DNA of 64,000 nt from Paragonimus westermani (GCA_008508345.1 QNGE01001720.1:42339-106338), one strand, 5' to 3'; positions 51,001 through 62,620 are shown, counted from the stretch's first letter. The notes: generated from the letters alone by a model not told the origin. Translations and numbers: made by a program.

Positions 51001-54000
51001 GTAACCAGTGATGCAGATGCATTCCTATTTTACGACTTTAACTCCGTCAGTTTGCCGAGTAATTAGCGTCAATTTACATAAACGTCAATGAGTGTCAATT
51101 GAGAAAACCAACTGGAACTTTGGTGACTGTTTGCAGTTTGTACAATGAGACGGTCAAAATAACAAGGATAGTAGTCACGCTGCTGCCATTGGTTTGTGTA
51201 CCATACTCTTGCGTGTCTTTGACCGGCTGTATTCAGTGCCTTTCGGAACTCAGACGAAGAAACGAGTGAAAACAACGAAGGCCAAAGCTGACCGATTTTT
51301 TCACATCCTTACACTTAGCCATGTGCGGTTCACTTTGTTTTTTAGTCAAATCCAAAGAGCGTAAATAAGGTGCAATACATCAGGAGTTGGATAGTCTTGC
51401 GCAAAACGCAATCGAACAGTCTCAGACGATGGAAGTAAGGAAAAGCTGTATGTTCCCAACACACGAAGCCGGCCTGATCATTCCTGACGTGGCACTATCA
51501 CCGCATATGGGCAATGCTCCGCCGACAACTATCGTCAAGAGGCAAGTACCTTAAAAAGCAACATCAGCACCAAGCTACCGAGTTTCAAAACCTTAGAGCA
51601 GTACCGCACACACAGCCGCGTTACACGTCTGGTTCTTTAGCTCAAGACGAGTGTCACATCAGTGGCGGAGAGTCCACTGGTAACTAAATGCTTATCGAGT
51701 TTAGCAAAGCGTAAGATCCTTTTTCCAATGCCATTATCAGTTGCGTGATAGGCAAAACTACCTACTAGGTCCAGACTTTGAATGCCCAGGGTGAATGTAG
51801 GAAGAACATTTGTGATTGCTTGGCAGAAAGTGACGTAGGCGAAGCCAGTTGTAATCGGGAAATAGCAACCGAAACCATCCATTGGTTTTAACAATTCCAT
51901 CTGGATGCGAAAGTCTGCTTTTGGCAAGATAACTAATCACCAGTCACGTAATTAACGTATCCACAATTGTTTTGCGGCTGATCAAAAAAGATTAGTTTGG
52001 TAGATCTATTTAAAAAAATGCCATCGAAGGTAAAGGGAAGCGCGCAATCGCACGCTCGGCTTCCTGGTCACGCCAAATGAGAATGGGTAAATCTGTGTTT
52101 AATTCCAATCACTTCTGACGTTACCCTCTCACGGTTCGGAAATCAACCACATGTGATCCTCCACTTTGCTGCAAAAAGGGACTTGGAACGATCGAGGTCT
52201 TGGCAGTGGAAAATTAAGGAAGATATTTATTGCGTGCCAAAAATGAGATCCATTCCATTAGAACATGGCAGATATTAGAAACAGACGCTGTTTTCCTTGC
52301 AGACAGCAATTACGACCAAACCGTTTAACCTACAAATGTATACTTGAGTTACGCCTTTTTAAGCCCAAGTACGATAGTTAGGAGTGGAATTGGAACAAGA
52401 ATTTTACGCTTGAGTTTGTCGTGTGCCACTACGGCTACGATTTATGACTGGCAACAAACATACAGTGTCAAGTGAAACATTCAAGTTAAAATTGTTAGCA
52501 CGTTTCCAGCAGTTAAATACAAACAGGTGTCTATGTGAAACCAATGTGAATTCCTTAAAGACCGCACAATGATAAACAACACACCTGCTGAAGGCAGACC
52601 GAAGTGTTTCTTCGCGGGAACATAAGTAGTTCATTCCATGGGATCTGACCGAGATGAGTACGACATAGTAAGTAAAATGACGTCACCTTGTCAGGACCGT
52701 GGACAGTGCACGATTGACACTTAACCTCATTAGAACTATGCTTAAAACGATGAAGTGATATAGTCTCCAGAAGAAAGTACACCATCAAGTAATCCCAATG
52801 GGTAGCTTGCCACGACAATCACATAAATATTACACACGATAAAAGGTCAAATGTTGAGGCAAACTTATACGTTGTTCTGACCAAAGGATGGAGAAAGCAT
52901 ATATTAGTTCGCGCTATACCATCCAATATTTGTTTCAGTACATTCGCACGATTACACGCGGTCCGAAATACTGACAGCTCAAGTCTACTCAAGACCAAAT
53001 AAAGATTATCATAACTCCAGAACCAGCTGGCAGGACGATACTACAGGCACTGGTTTATCAAGACTCGGAACCAAGTTGAAAAGGGCAATCTACAGATGAA
53101 TATTGTATTCTGATTATCATTTAGTCAGTTATTATTACCGAAAGCCCCAGAATTCCGTCAAGCACAGTTTTCTTTTTCTGTTCCCCAGTATAAGGGTCTG
53201 TGGTACCTATTGTAACCGCGACACAAGTCAATAGGTCCCGGTACTAACTGTCTAACGGAATTACCAATATCCTCTGTGCATTCACAGCTATGGCAGTCGT
53301 GCTTGAGGAGCACCACTCACTCGTCCCGGCGGCCGTTTGATAAATACCAATTTGTCGCCCTTTAGGGAGCAAAACTACTGTTCAATAAATCTCACATTAA
53401 GATTCCTAGCGGTGTGTTATATTTCAGCTTGTCAGACCTGTGTGTGGAGAGGGCCCATGATGGAACTAATGTGTACCAGTAATGCGCTCTGAGGTCAATG
53501 AGTGAGCATGTTGGGTTTGGTTGACACGATAGTAGTACTGTTTCTTTCTGGGAAGATTAGGTCCATTCACAGTCTAAACAGCGACTCATGTATGGTCTTG
53601 GGCGGTTTGCTACTTCAGTGAAACTACCCGAAGCAAAAAACTCTGTGCGTCGTAAAAATGCTTCCTTCTGGTGAAAAAGTAAAAAGTGGGCAAAATGGGC
53701 AGTATTCATAGGCGGCACACTTAAGATGATTACTCAAAAAGAGCCCCAAGAGAGCACGTCATAAACTTCTTTTGTAAGGGTAACAAGTTGCGATAAAAAT
53801 AGCTATTTATCAATCGAGAGCCTACACGCCTCTACAACTGTGCAAACGAATTCGGGCGTACAATAAGAAGCAATCCTCTTTTTCTTTCTTCTTCGTATGA
53901 ATGAAACGCCGTTCCCATCCAAGGTATTCCTTTTTAAGTACAGTGGTGCTGTTGTAGTTGGAGAATCCATTTCCAGCATTAGCACTCCTTCAATTTTACG

Positions 54001-54970
54001 GGACGAACTTACTAAACTCTTAATGAACTGATCACGTTCCCATAACGTTCCATAACGTTGTTGAGTGTCAGGAAGTTTTGTGCTCGCCTCCTAAGAAATG
54101 ATTTCATACTACAGCTTCTGCCCATCGTAAATTGTTTTTTACTGATCACAGAATTGCTTCCAGATCTCCCATGAAATACCGGGACGCAACCTAATCACAT
54201 AAACATTCAGTTTAGACAATGGCCGTGAGAAAGCAATCTTCTGCTGTGTTGTGCCTCACGGCTTTATAGCTGTCTCGTCTCTTTATCCACCGTCACAGTA
54301 TTGCACACGTCCTCCTCCATTAGTTGTATCCAGCCTGCACTTCTTGTTAGAAAATAGTTGACCTCTGACAAGATAACTTAAACACAATGCTCAACACTGA
54401 GACCTGCACATTCTTGACCCGCCGTTATTAGCGGGTATTCGGTCAGTTGGCTTACGCAAACTGAAAGTCAGTCATATTTGTTCGCAGCTTTTAACCTTGT
54501 CGAAGATAACCAGTGATGCATATCCTTGTCATGACCGGAAACCGGCGGTCGTTGTGTCCATCGCGCTACTGATCTCACATTACGGACGACTGAATCGTCC
54601 CAGTTGGTTATGGGTGATGCTCACACTACTCGACTGTGTATAAGAACTGTAACCAATATTGTCAGTCTTTTTGTTTTACCTGGATGATACTGCCAACGAC
54701 TCGTAATGGGACCACGCATGGGCACCTTCCATGCAATTCAAACACGTGAAGATTTTATAGGCATAGAGGGAAACATACCACAGTTCAAGAGTATAACGGC
54801 TATGTAAACCGACTAAGTAAAGCCGGTCTTGATGGGCTGTCATACATTGCAATTCAGATTTATTCTTGCATAAATCCTCTCTAAATTGGACATACCTGGA
54901 GCTCAGATAAAGAGATGTTTATAGTTTCAACATTATTTGCCGAAAACTGAGGCGATGCTACATCTATTAC
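48055..54970 (-). other. intron of the SOWAH-like gene (about 6.9 kb)
   Basis: Apart from an inverted SINE copy (54505-54610), nothing is recognised. Minus-strand open stretches at 52818-52404 and 54090-53803 look protein-like but do not fit the ankyrin order. Confidence 0.5.
54505..54610 (-). repeat. tRNA-derived SINE, family 2, inverted diverged copy
   Basis: Minus strand: TCAGTAGCGCGATGG (box A position), then CGGTCATGACAAGGATATGC as in the 40.6-kb copy, and farther on AAGCTGCGAACAAATATGA, the counterpart of the shared tail. Confidence 0.6.
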
Positions 54971-54994
54971 CTTGAGTTTCCCGGTAGGGACGTG
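54971..54994 (-). CDS. candidate 24-nt microexon of the SOWAH-like gene
   Basis: Between acceptor CCTAGACTGTCAG and donor AAG|GTAATA lie eight codons, HVPTGKLK, in phase 0 on both sides. Placed between the exon ending VNWS and the exon starting TALHYAAK, it fills the turn where SOWAH and other ankyrin proteins have a D-x-x-SG/TG-type segment before TALH. A direct join without it would leave the repeat about 6-8 residues short. The donor is not a strong consensus, and short matches like this can arise by chance. Confidence 0.4.
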
Positions 54995-57322
54995 CTGACA
55001 GTCTAGGGCAACGACCAGGTAAGATTCCACGGTCGACACAGTTCAATTGGTACAGTATAATTACGACACCCACAGACAGAAACGACAGCCTAAATATCTG
55101 ACCACATTTCATTTGGCTTTTCTCAAGAATAACAGTCATCAGAAGCTGGAATAATCATGATGGAAATTTAGGTGAGACAGGAAAAAATCTGCGAGCTGCG
55201 CATATTAATGTGACGCGTGCACACTTCTACTTAACGAACAAAACAATCAGGGGGGATAAAATAAACATTTAACAAGCAGAGGAAGTACAACTATTCGGAG
55301 AAGAAAAAAACACCCTGAACCAAAGAACAACAAACGACTGGACACTACGCAGATAGTGCACTTTGTGGTGGTCTGAGTTACAGATTTTACATAACGTTTG
55401 TTGCCATACAACAAGTGAAGGCTAACTGTCAGCAGGGCCCAGTTTTACAGCTGTCTCCAAGAGGCTTAAAACTGTCGCTCGAACCACTGGCAATCAGTGC
55501 TACTATCACTGAGGAAAAGCGTGAAACGTTAAAATCACCAGCTACATGGTATTCATCACAAATAGGACTAATAGACCACAAATGAGATGAGTGTCATCAA
55601 CCTTTTCAAAGCTTGATAAGAATATTCGATACAGCAAGGGTTTAAATCGAACAATCATCGTAAATCTCACATCCTATTTACATGTGTCAGCCGACCGCTG
55701 ACCAAGTCATACTGTTTGTAAGGTCGGGATAGGATTGGCAAACTGAAGATCCGGATGTGAAGCACGCAAGCTTCGACAGTGATATGCGTTCTGATAGGAC
55801 AGTCGGTCCTGCTGACTACTTACGATCTGAGGTAAGGAAACTTTTCGTTGTAGAATAGAATGATAATGATTCCCTTATAGCTAGTCACTGTGTTTACCAC
55901 CAGTCTTATTTTTTGGAACCTTGCTTTTTCACCTATTGAACTAACAACACTAGTTATCACGAAGTAAGTTCAGTTTTGAAGAAACAACCCAAATTTACTG
56001 CACTCAATAAGTAACCCATGACCTGAGTAACGCCACATCAGTGAAATATGTCCAAGAAAAATTTCTCTGTGGAATGAAAGGTATGTGCATTCCACGGTTT
56101 TCAACTGTTGCGCATTCTTTTCTACCGATTTATGTACCAAGTTCATTTCCACTCATGTAAACACTTTGAAGCTTGTGATAACCTATCTCTGAAAATACTG
56201 TAAGTATTCACATCTATTACATACCGGCCCCCTTCCACCACCCCCTTCCACAAACCCGTCATATACTTAAACCATTGTTTGTATGAACGTCTACCCAGAT
56301 GACCTTCACCCACGCTTGTTTGTAATAGGGAAAGTCAGAAAAGTAATCATATGTGCAACTTAGAGTGTTTTAATTCCAGAGTATTCCCACAAATTTCGGT
56401 TTTCCGGATCGACGTGATTTCAAATCATCATATAAGTAGACACATGGAAATTCTTCTGGCGTGAACTCAGTTTAATTTTGCCAGTGAAAATCTGATTCAA
56501 AACGAACTCATCATCCCAAAGGTGAACTTAGCTAGAACCACTAAATGTGTGGGTAGATAAACTGGATGTTTATAACACCATAAGTAGTAATCCATCAATA
56601 AGTGAATTAGCCATTGATTAAAGAAAGTAGTAATGCGAGATATATACACTTAAAGTATTACACCCAAGGCACACATACACAGAGACAGTTTTCACAACTT
56701 ACCCACTGACGCGCAAATGCCGCACGTTCGAACCCACATGAAATGAAAATAGACAGGAGGAAGTGAATGAGTGGCGGGGATTTCGACTTATTGTTCATGC
56801 AGACAAAATCTAAAAACACAACAGGAAACAAAACTTACCCCATCCACTGGATTCTGGAAAATAGAAGTACGGACCGAGGAGTAAATGAATAGCTTTCGAG
56901 GGCTGATGATTAAAATGCGGAAGGTCTACTAGAATGTTCTTAGATGACATTTGGGAGATCATACAATAAGACAGTTTACAAACCTTGCCTACAAGGATGA
57001 GTGAGACAGTCTGTATATTTACGGTCGGTGCTGCTAACCGCTCAGCCGCGGACTTCGCAAACAGCCACCCTAAAGACGTTGCATGTTATAACGTTGAGTT
57101 CAAAAGGTTGAACTCAATGGCATGCGGAAAATAAAGATAGGCATAGATGAGATCAATTGAAGGAGATTAAAAAAGCATGACTTCGCAAAAACTATGACCA
57201 GCGCAGTACGCACCATGTCATACCACACTCGCCTTCACGGTACTGTACGTATACGTGGTGGCAGGTAGCAATGGGTAGCGCGAACTGATAATGGCAAAGA
57301 CATAAATCCGGATGGAACTTAC
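54995..57322 (-). other. intron of the SOWAH-like gene (about 2.3 kb)
   Basis: Nothing recognisable beyond a box A-like fragment on the minus strand near 57055-57030 (GGCTGAGCGGTTAGCAGC). Confidence 0.4.
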
Positions 57323-57448
57323 GCTCCAGTTGACCAGCTTTGAATTCAGACCGAGTAACCGTGCCATGTCCGCGTGGCGACATTCGGAGCAGGCAAGCCA
57401 CCATCGACGCGGCTCATTGCTTGTGTAAGTGGAATAGGATTTTCGAGC
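57323..57448 (-). CDS. exon of the SOWAH-like gene, first visible ankyrin unit
   Basis: A 126-nt exon (42 codons, phase 0/0) with acceptor TTTGATACTGTTCCAG and perfect donor AGC|GTAAGT. It encodes ARKSYSTYTSNEPRRWWLAC and then SECRHADMARLLGLNSK, ending LVNWS. The W-L-x-A/C-x-x-G/C-x-x-x-x-x-x-LL pattern opens the C-terminal ankyrin block of SOWAH proteins. It is GC-rich relative to its flanks. The N-terminal part of the gene, including any start codon and promoter, must lie farther right; I could not locate it within 57.5-64 kb. Confidence 0.8.
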
Positions 57449-57514
57449 CTGGAACAGTATCAAAGTAGTAACTTATGGACAAATAAATGAGGAACTCGAA
57501 AACGTAAACAGTAC

Positions 57515-57813
57515 CTATGGTATTACTAATAAGCAGTGTGGCAGATTCATGATTTTAGATGAGACCCAACTGTGAAAAGTCAGGGATTCGGCTGGATTCG
57601 AACCAGCGACAGATACAGCATGCCTCAACACGACAAACGCTCTATCAGCTGAGCTACGAAGCCACACCAGGAGCTCGGAAATTTCACATTTGGACTCTGT
57701 TACCCACCCGTCCCACTGTCTCATATGGAATCCACCAAATGATTTCGGGGATCGACTGCCCCGGCAGGATTTCTCAAACAGTTCATGCTGAAATCCACCA
57801 ACGCCACTGCTGA
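57515..57813 (-). repeat. tRNA-derived SINE, family 1, best copy
   Basis: Minus strand 57663-57584 has a perfect D-arm (GCTC/GAGC), a perfect T-arm (GCTGGTTCGAATCCAGC) and a 6/7 acceptor stem, but no anticodon stem. It is preceded by about 150 bp shared with 24095-24010 (GAGCTCCTGG, GGTGGATTCCA). It is therefore a tRNA-derived repeat. Confidence 0.75.
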
Positions 57814-58261
57814 GCATAAAAATTGTATTACTGAGTACCTATGGTGATCAGCAAATGTAAGACAATTTAAATTCCTTGACTTTAAACCCGAGTAGGAAAC
57901 GAATGCGTTCTACACATGTGAAAGACGATCACCTAAAATGAAGGATGTGTGGCTTACAGTCTAACCTCGGTAACAGTCACAGACATTAACAAAACTGGAA
58001 GTTATGAGCCCAGACCTCAGTACTATTGTCGACATTCCAACTTTTCGACCCGTTAAAAATGTGATCACGTCGTGTAACACAGTAAACACGCGAAGGTCAA
58101 CCTCCTTAACAGCCCCACCAGGTGGACCTTTCTTATCGAACAGGAAGAGAGTCATAAGGAACGTCTTCTACCAGGTGACCAGTCAATAAAGGATCATCCT
58201 CAAATATGGAGTGGAGAAATGCTGTTTGTTATGCCTCATGATGCTCACCGTCAAATCGACA

Positions 58262-58304
58262 CTCCACGACCGGTTTCGTCCTTGTTTGGATTCATCAGGT
58301 GGAG
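58262..58304 (-). ncRNA. type I hammerhead ribozyme (near-canonical)
   Basis: Minus strand, 5' to 3': stem I CTCCAC (58304-58299); core CTGATGA (58298-58292); stem II ATCC/GGAC with TCC/GGA paired and an A-C mismatch at the first position; core GAAA; stem III ACC/GGT, which as a 6-nt palindrome leaves almost no loop; cleavage triplet GTC (58270-58268); then stem I return GTGGAG (58267-58262), 6 perfect pairs. Both ends lie in stem I, so it is type I, the layout known from the schistosome SM-alpha repeat and Penelope-like elements. Very short stem III is known in those ribozymes, which may act as dimers. A box B-like GGTTCATTCC lies about 20-30 nt upstream. Confidence 0.8.
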
Positions 58305-59423
58305 ATAGCCTGAACGGGGGAATGAACCGCCTACTCTTCGCGTTACGAGTCAACACTTATCTGTTCGGCTACCAATTTCTGGTGGGCTGTATCCATCCAC
58401 GCTAACGGGATGGAAGCTAGCTACAGTTCACGTATAGGGTCGTCTAGCTAACTGCATTGAACTGTTATTAAACAAAACGGGTGCCCATCACCAAGTACCG
58501 ACTGCAGGTTCGAATGGGACGTCGAAACTCAGATAGAGTCAGTCTTATCGATCGCGCGTTGCTGGATACCATGTTAAAATCGGTGGATAGACTTGCGAAA
58601 GGTAGAATATTCAGCAACGAGTGACTAACGTTGAGTATCTGCTGCACCCTGCTGAAACAGTTTGGAAAAACCCCTTGCCATCAGTAAGACAGTTCGAGGA
58701 TCACCTTACACCTCTAACAACACGACATTCGAATAAGTGTCAGACTAACTCGTAATTTTTCAGAAAATGGCTCACTGCAGTAACGAATGAAATGTCATCC
58801 TGTTTTTTTACAAACTAAGTAAAACTGATCACTCGACCGTGGAATTGTCAACGCCAATAAAGCGACATACCACGAGCATATCTCGAGGTGTACTGTCGGG
58901 ACAACTAACATAAACACACCTGCTGAATTTTTTGTTATGAGCACAGGCGTCATGGTCGCACGATCTGCACGCGCCGAACTTTCCAGTTATGCAACACATT
59001 GTTGGTTCAGAAGTAAGTGATAGAGACAGTGAAAGCACGACAATGACCGCACGACTTAAGAAGATATGCTTGGATTTATATAAAGTGGTAATATAAGACG
59101 AATTCGCAAACATCGGTGAAGATTTATCAGCCACCGAGGGGACAAGAGATGAGTGTGAGACTGCCGGCAGTAACAAACCCTCCAGAACAGCTGCTTCAGA
59201 AGAATGTGTACTTGTCATCGAACCGTGAAACAAGTCACTCGAACGTCTCTAAAAGGAGCCTTTCCGAAGTGCCTTCGTGAGAATAGTCTAAACAAGCCAC
59301 ATAGAGTCAAACAGTGGGATGTAGAGTGTGCTTCAACAGTTATCCAAACCAAGATGCACACAACAACAGCGGATCCAACCGACGTCGTTTCAAGACGCAA
59401 CATCAAGATTGGGTGACCGGTCG

Positions 59424-59640
59424 CATTGCTTTACGGTCTTGTTAAACTTAGTGACCACCCCTCTTGGCAGCGCCACCTAGTCGGAACCGACGAGTGGCCT
59501 AATAACCAGTTTAACCGTATTAAGATCCTCAACCATCGATGTTTGTATTCGGTCACATACACAAGCATCAAGAGTGATAATTTATTATTGAGCCACTGCG
59601 AAGCAGGTTAAATCAATGAAGTAAGGTAGCACAGAGCTGT
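59424..59640 (+). pseudogene. possible LINE C-terminal relic
   Basis: A plus-strand frame reads LLYGLVKLSDH and farther on FNRIKILNHRCLYSVTY, resembling the LLYG-x-ETW and DHRCLRSI landmarks of RTE-type C-terminal regions. The spacing is off and the match short. Confidence 0.3.
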
Positions 59641-61193
59641 TTTTCATTGTCGAACGTTTCTGACATGGTGTAGACATGTTGAAACTGGCTGTCTGGACTT
59701 CGTTCAGTGAGTTGTTTCCCTTTCTGCCTCTTCGTGTTATTAGAGATTTAATTCCTCTAAATTGTATTTTATACCGGTGTTTGCGTCACACGTTTGAGCG
59801 GCAGTGAAGCGCCGAAATCGACTACTGAGGTGTCAATGTTAATGATGACAGCTAATGTTGAGAATTCACGATGGAAGTAAAATAGCAGCACAGTTGATTC
59901 TTCTTTTAACAAGCTGGGACATGATGTATTGCCAGCGTCTACGAGATCGAGTTTGAACGTAGAAATTCAACTACCGAATTCCAACTACGGTGAGATCAAC
60001 AAAACGGTTACTAACCGATGTTAGCCTCGAGCACGGGAACCGTAGCTTTGTGCGAACAAAAAAAACCGTACTACTAATGAATTCAGTCAAATTAACTCAT
60101 TGAGTTGCACACCTACGAGAAATCAGCAAATGAAGTGATAGAGCGTAGTGCGTGAAGGTTGAAACGCCTTACCATTAAAACCAAGGCGAAGTAAAATGTG
60201 GACTATAACATTTGAGGTTTACATCCAAAGGATGAGTCCGAAGTATGGTGAAAAAGGACTGTATTTTAGCGGTTATAATTCGCTATTTGCCTTCATGTAA
60301 ACAAGCGCGTAAGTGTTCCAGGAATTGGGAAACAAGACAGGTGCTTGGTAAAAAAGAATAGTCGACTTCGCGATTCATACCGAACAGTACTTTTATCCTG
60401 ATGTAATTTCAAATGGACACACTGAACCGCTCGCCAAAACGTTCAACCCATTCGAGAATGACTGACAAGCGGTAACGATCGTCAGTACTATCGTGATCAA
60501 CTGCGCTATTTCTTTCACCATTACGTTACCGCCCTGTACACGTCACTCCGGTTGATTCCGTAACCCAGGGTTCAAGTTGGTTAGTGTGTAGACCAGGTTC
60601 TAGAAACCACTTCAATAAATCCCCAGATTGGATCACATTTTCAGATTCAGTCTCCAAGCAGCCACGGTGAACAGTCATACCAGTGGTTGTAGCGCTAACT
60701 ATACTAAGGTGAATGCGAACCCAGACAGACAACTGAAGTTAAGGCCTGAAATCGACGACTCAGAGTACACCATAGGGTGTGGACCCAAAAGTACGAAACA
60801 CTTGTGGTTAGACACCCGGTTGTGAAAGAAGGTTTGGTTAGTATGATGCATTAAATGTTTGTGCCTAATTAATTTAACCTCATTCACGATTTGCAAAATT
60901 CAGAGCTAATGAGCAGATTTAGTCAGTTGTGGCATCATCAAACACAGTGAAGTTTTGACGTAATCGTTGTTCGTTTTCTCAGTGAATGCGAATCAAAATT
61001 TGGCTTCACGAACTGCTGACATATCAACCCCGTCGGATCGGTTTGGTTACAGAACACTGTTCTTGTATCACTTTGCTTTTCATACGGCAACTCGTTTATG
61101 TTGAACGGTGGCGTCCCTTATCCGATTTCTCTCACTGCTAATAAATTCAACACGAAAAAACTCAAGTAACAGTACAGCCGTCTTCCACAGTGC

Positions 61194-61230
<37 letters not shown>

Positions 61231-61231
61231 A
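61194..61231. repeat. (ATC)n microsatellite
   Basis: About 12 uninterrupted ATC units. Confidence 0.95.
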
Positions 61232-61794
61232 GACAGCAATACATCAATGGTTAACACTAATGCTTAACTGCCACACAGTGCTCACTTGTAAGCTTATGCT
61301 CCACTGCTCTATCGATTTCCATGTTCTTCATACTCAAAGGGAAAACACGACAGAAGTGGAACTTGAATAGGTGATTATCAATTGATAGAAAAAGATATTG
61401 CCCCTGGAGTCACCACTTCCATGGGCACTACATCAACTAGGGTCAATCTTCGTGACATACCTCCAACCTACAACTCAGGCTGAACACAACTGAGAAAGTT
61501 GCGCTACCAGTAACATCATCCTGCTCAGGAATGGCGTCTATCATACCCCCAAGCTCTCGACTGTCTTGACTCCAAGCTACTACTAACAGCGAAATACCCA
61601 CTGTTAGCGCCGAAGCTTTACGTCATGGAGTGAACAAGCCCAATTTGGAGAAATGAAGCTAATAGCTAAAAACAACTTGCTGTGGAAACTTGAACATTCA
61701 CCACTGGACTAAAATTGTGGGTAATGCACCACTTACAATACAGCATCCTCGCGAATTTCACCGTCCCACATCATCAACCGTCCTAACTTAACAG

Positions 61795-61948
61795 ATAAAT
61801 AAGCCGATAAACGTTAAAATTCATATCACTGAACCGTGGTACAATCTACCAAGAATCTTAATAACCAGTACTCGAGCAAGACACGTGTGGTTCTCAAGGT
61901 TACGTCAAGAGAGGTTAGCTGAAGCGGCAAGCTATCGCTATTCATCAA
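61795..61948 (+). CDS. candidate exon of an unidentified plus-strand gene
   Basis: After a branch-like CTAAC and acceptor TCCTAACTTAACAG, an open frame encodes INKPINVKIHITEPWYNL, PRILITSTRARHVWFSR and LRQERLAEAASYRYSS. It ends in phase 1 at donor TCATCAA|GTGGGT. The next exon continues after only 28 nt. No known domain is recognised; the end is charged and helix-prone. The gene would run rightward, divergent from the minus-strand SOWAH-like gene. Support is an open frame plus plausible borders, without homology. Confidence 0.45.
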
Positions 61949-61976
61949 GTGGGTGAACTGACATGTTGGATTGCAG

Positions 61977-62140
61977 ACGCATTTAAGCTTTCACAACCCA
62001 GTGAACAAAAACGTGAATTAGAACGTGAACGACAGAGAGAGCGAATTGAAACAATCACGAGAGGAAGTGGCCTATACAAACAACGGTCAGCTGCGTTAAT
62101 TCAGAGTATTAAGCTGCCGTGTGAACAACTTCCGTTTTGA
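61977..62140 (+). CDS. candidate coiled-coil exon following a 28-nt intron
   Basis: After TTGGATTGCAG the frame continues from the previous exon through an Asn codon (A+AC): AFKLSQPSEQKREL then ERERQRERIETITR, a highly charged heptad-like coiled-coil segment. It then reads GLYKQRSAALIQSIKLP to a TGA at 62138-62140. Whether this is the terminal exon or whether a donor lies before the stop is not resolved: internal GT sites exist only in phases 1 and 2, and the next candidate exon begins in phase 0. No family is recognised. Confidence 0.45.
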
Positions 62141-62620
62141 ATTCAATACAGTCTGATCAAAATAGCTGATGCTCATGTTAAGCACGAACCGAGACATCCC
62201 TGACCCTTGAGGGAGAAACCCACAAAAATTATCTCAATAGCGCAATCATTTCGGAAGTGGTTAAAGTGAAGAGACGAAACCGCCTTCCTATTCAACTTGT
62301 ATAACAGGAGTGTCGAGATAGCCCGACATCCAAAGGTCGGTAGTTTAACATCACGCTTTATTTGCTAGGTCAATATTCCACTAAGTCAGTTATATCGTCC
62401 TTTAGGGGTGAGGTGCGGGGCGCCAATGGAAAACTGGGCAACAGAGTCGCTTCAAATTTCTGAATGTGAATTCAACTACTTTCAAGTGACTTCCAGCTTG
62501 GAGCTGCTAAACTAATATGGTCACATCAGACTGTCAGCGCAATTACCTTTGAACATATACGTAATTCCATAATGGGTGGTATCAAATTAAGCCTAATCGC
62601 TGCCTTTTCACATCGTTCAG

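Larger units (their letters stand above)
1055..57448 (-). other. gene span: ankyrin-repeat, Sosondowah-like gene (5' end missing)
   Basis: Seven minus-strand exons are linked by compatible phases: 57448-57323 (0/0), 54994-54971 (0/0, tentative), 48054-47962 (0/0), 31510-31438 (0/1), 26159-26079 (1/1), 9023-8476 (1/0) and 1465-1055 (0/stop). Introns are roughly 2.3, 6.9, 16.5, 5.3, 17.1 and 7.0 kb. The product begins inside the protein; N-terminal exons must lie above 57.4 kb. The ankyrin exons show TALHYAAK, VDARSR followed by GQTPLH, and DFSGR, in the order and spacing of the C-terminal ankyrin block of SOWAH proteins. SOWAH members are known as ankyrin proteins with an N-terminal winged-helix domain, which I do not see here. 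The family assignment is by remembered pattern, not alignment; another ankyrin family remains possible. The gene model as a chain is well supported by phase agreement. Confidence 0.7.
57449..61794. other. region between the two genes' visible exons
   Basis: It holds a SINE (57515-57813), a hammerhead ribozyme (58262-58304, minus), a weak LINE relic (59424-59640) and an ATC microsatellite (61194-61231). N-terminal exons of the minus-strand gene should be here or beyond the window; several protein-like open stretches exist (58155-57961, 59233-58829, 60732-60526, all minus), but none has borders I trust. Confidence 0.4.

Noticed and set aside
52577..52636. A 60-nt minus-strand exon candidate (IPWNELLMFPRR)
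   Set aside because: Phase 0/0 but would add 20 residues where the ankyrin turn needs about eight; two frames are open, and nothing chooses between them.
53803..54090. A 95-codon minus-strand open frame after a CATTTCTTAG acceptor, beginning EASTKLPDTQQRYG
   Set aside because: It would insert a large block between two ankyrin units, has no convincing donor, and open frames of this size occur by chance here.
54896..55002. A 107-nt exon version containing the microexon frame, ending SLSELQ|GTATGT
   Set aside because: Its start needs one carried base, but the preceding exon ends in phase 0; kept only as an alternative to the 24-nt microexon.
57584..57663. A functional tRNA gene on the minus strand (good D-arm and T-arm)
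   Set aside because: No anticodon stem can be formed, the acceptor has a mismatch, and the flanks are shared with other repeat copies; it is a SINE.
61194..61231. A CRISPR-like repetitive array
   Set aside because: It is a simple ATC microsatellite without spacers.
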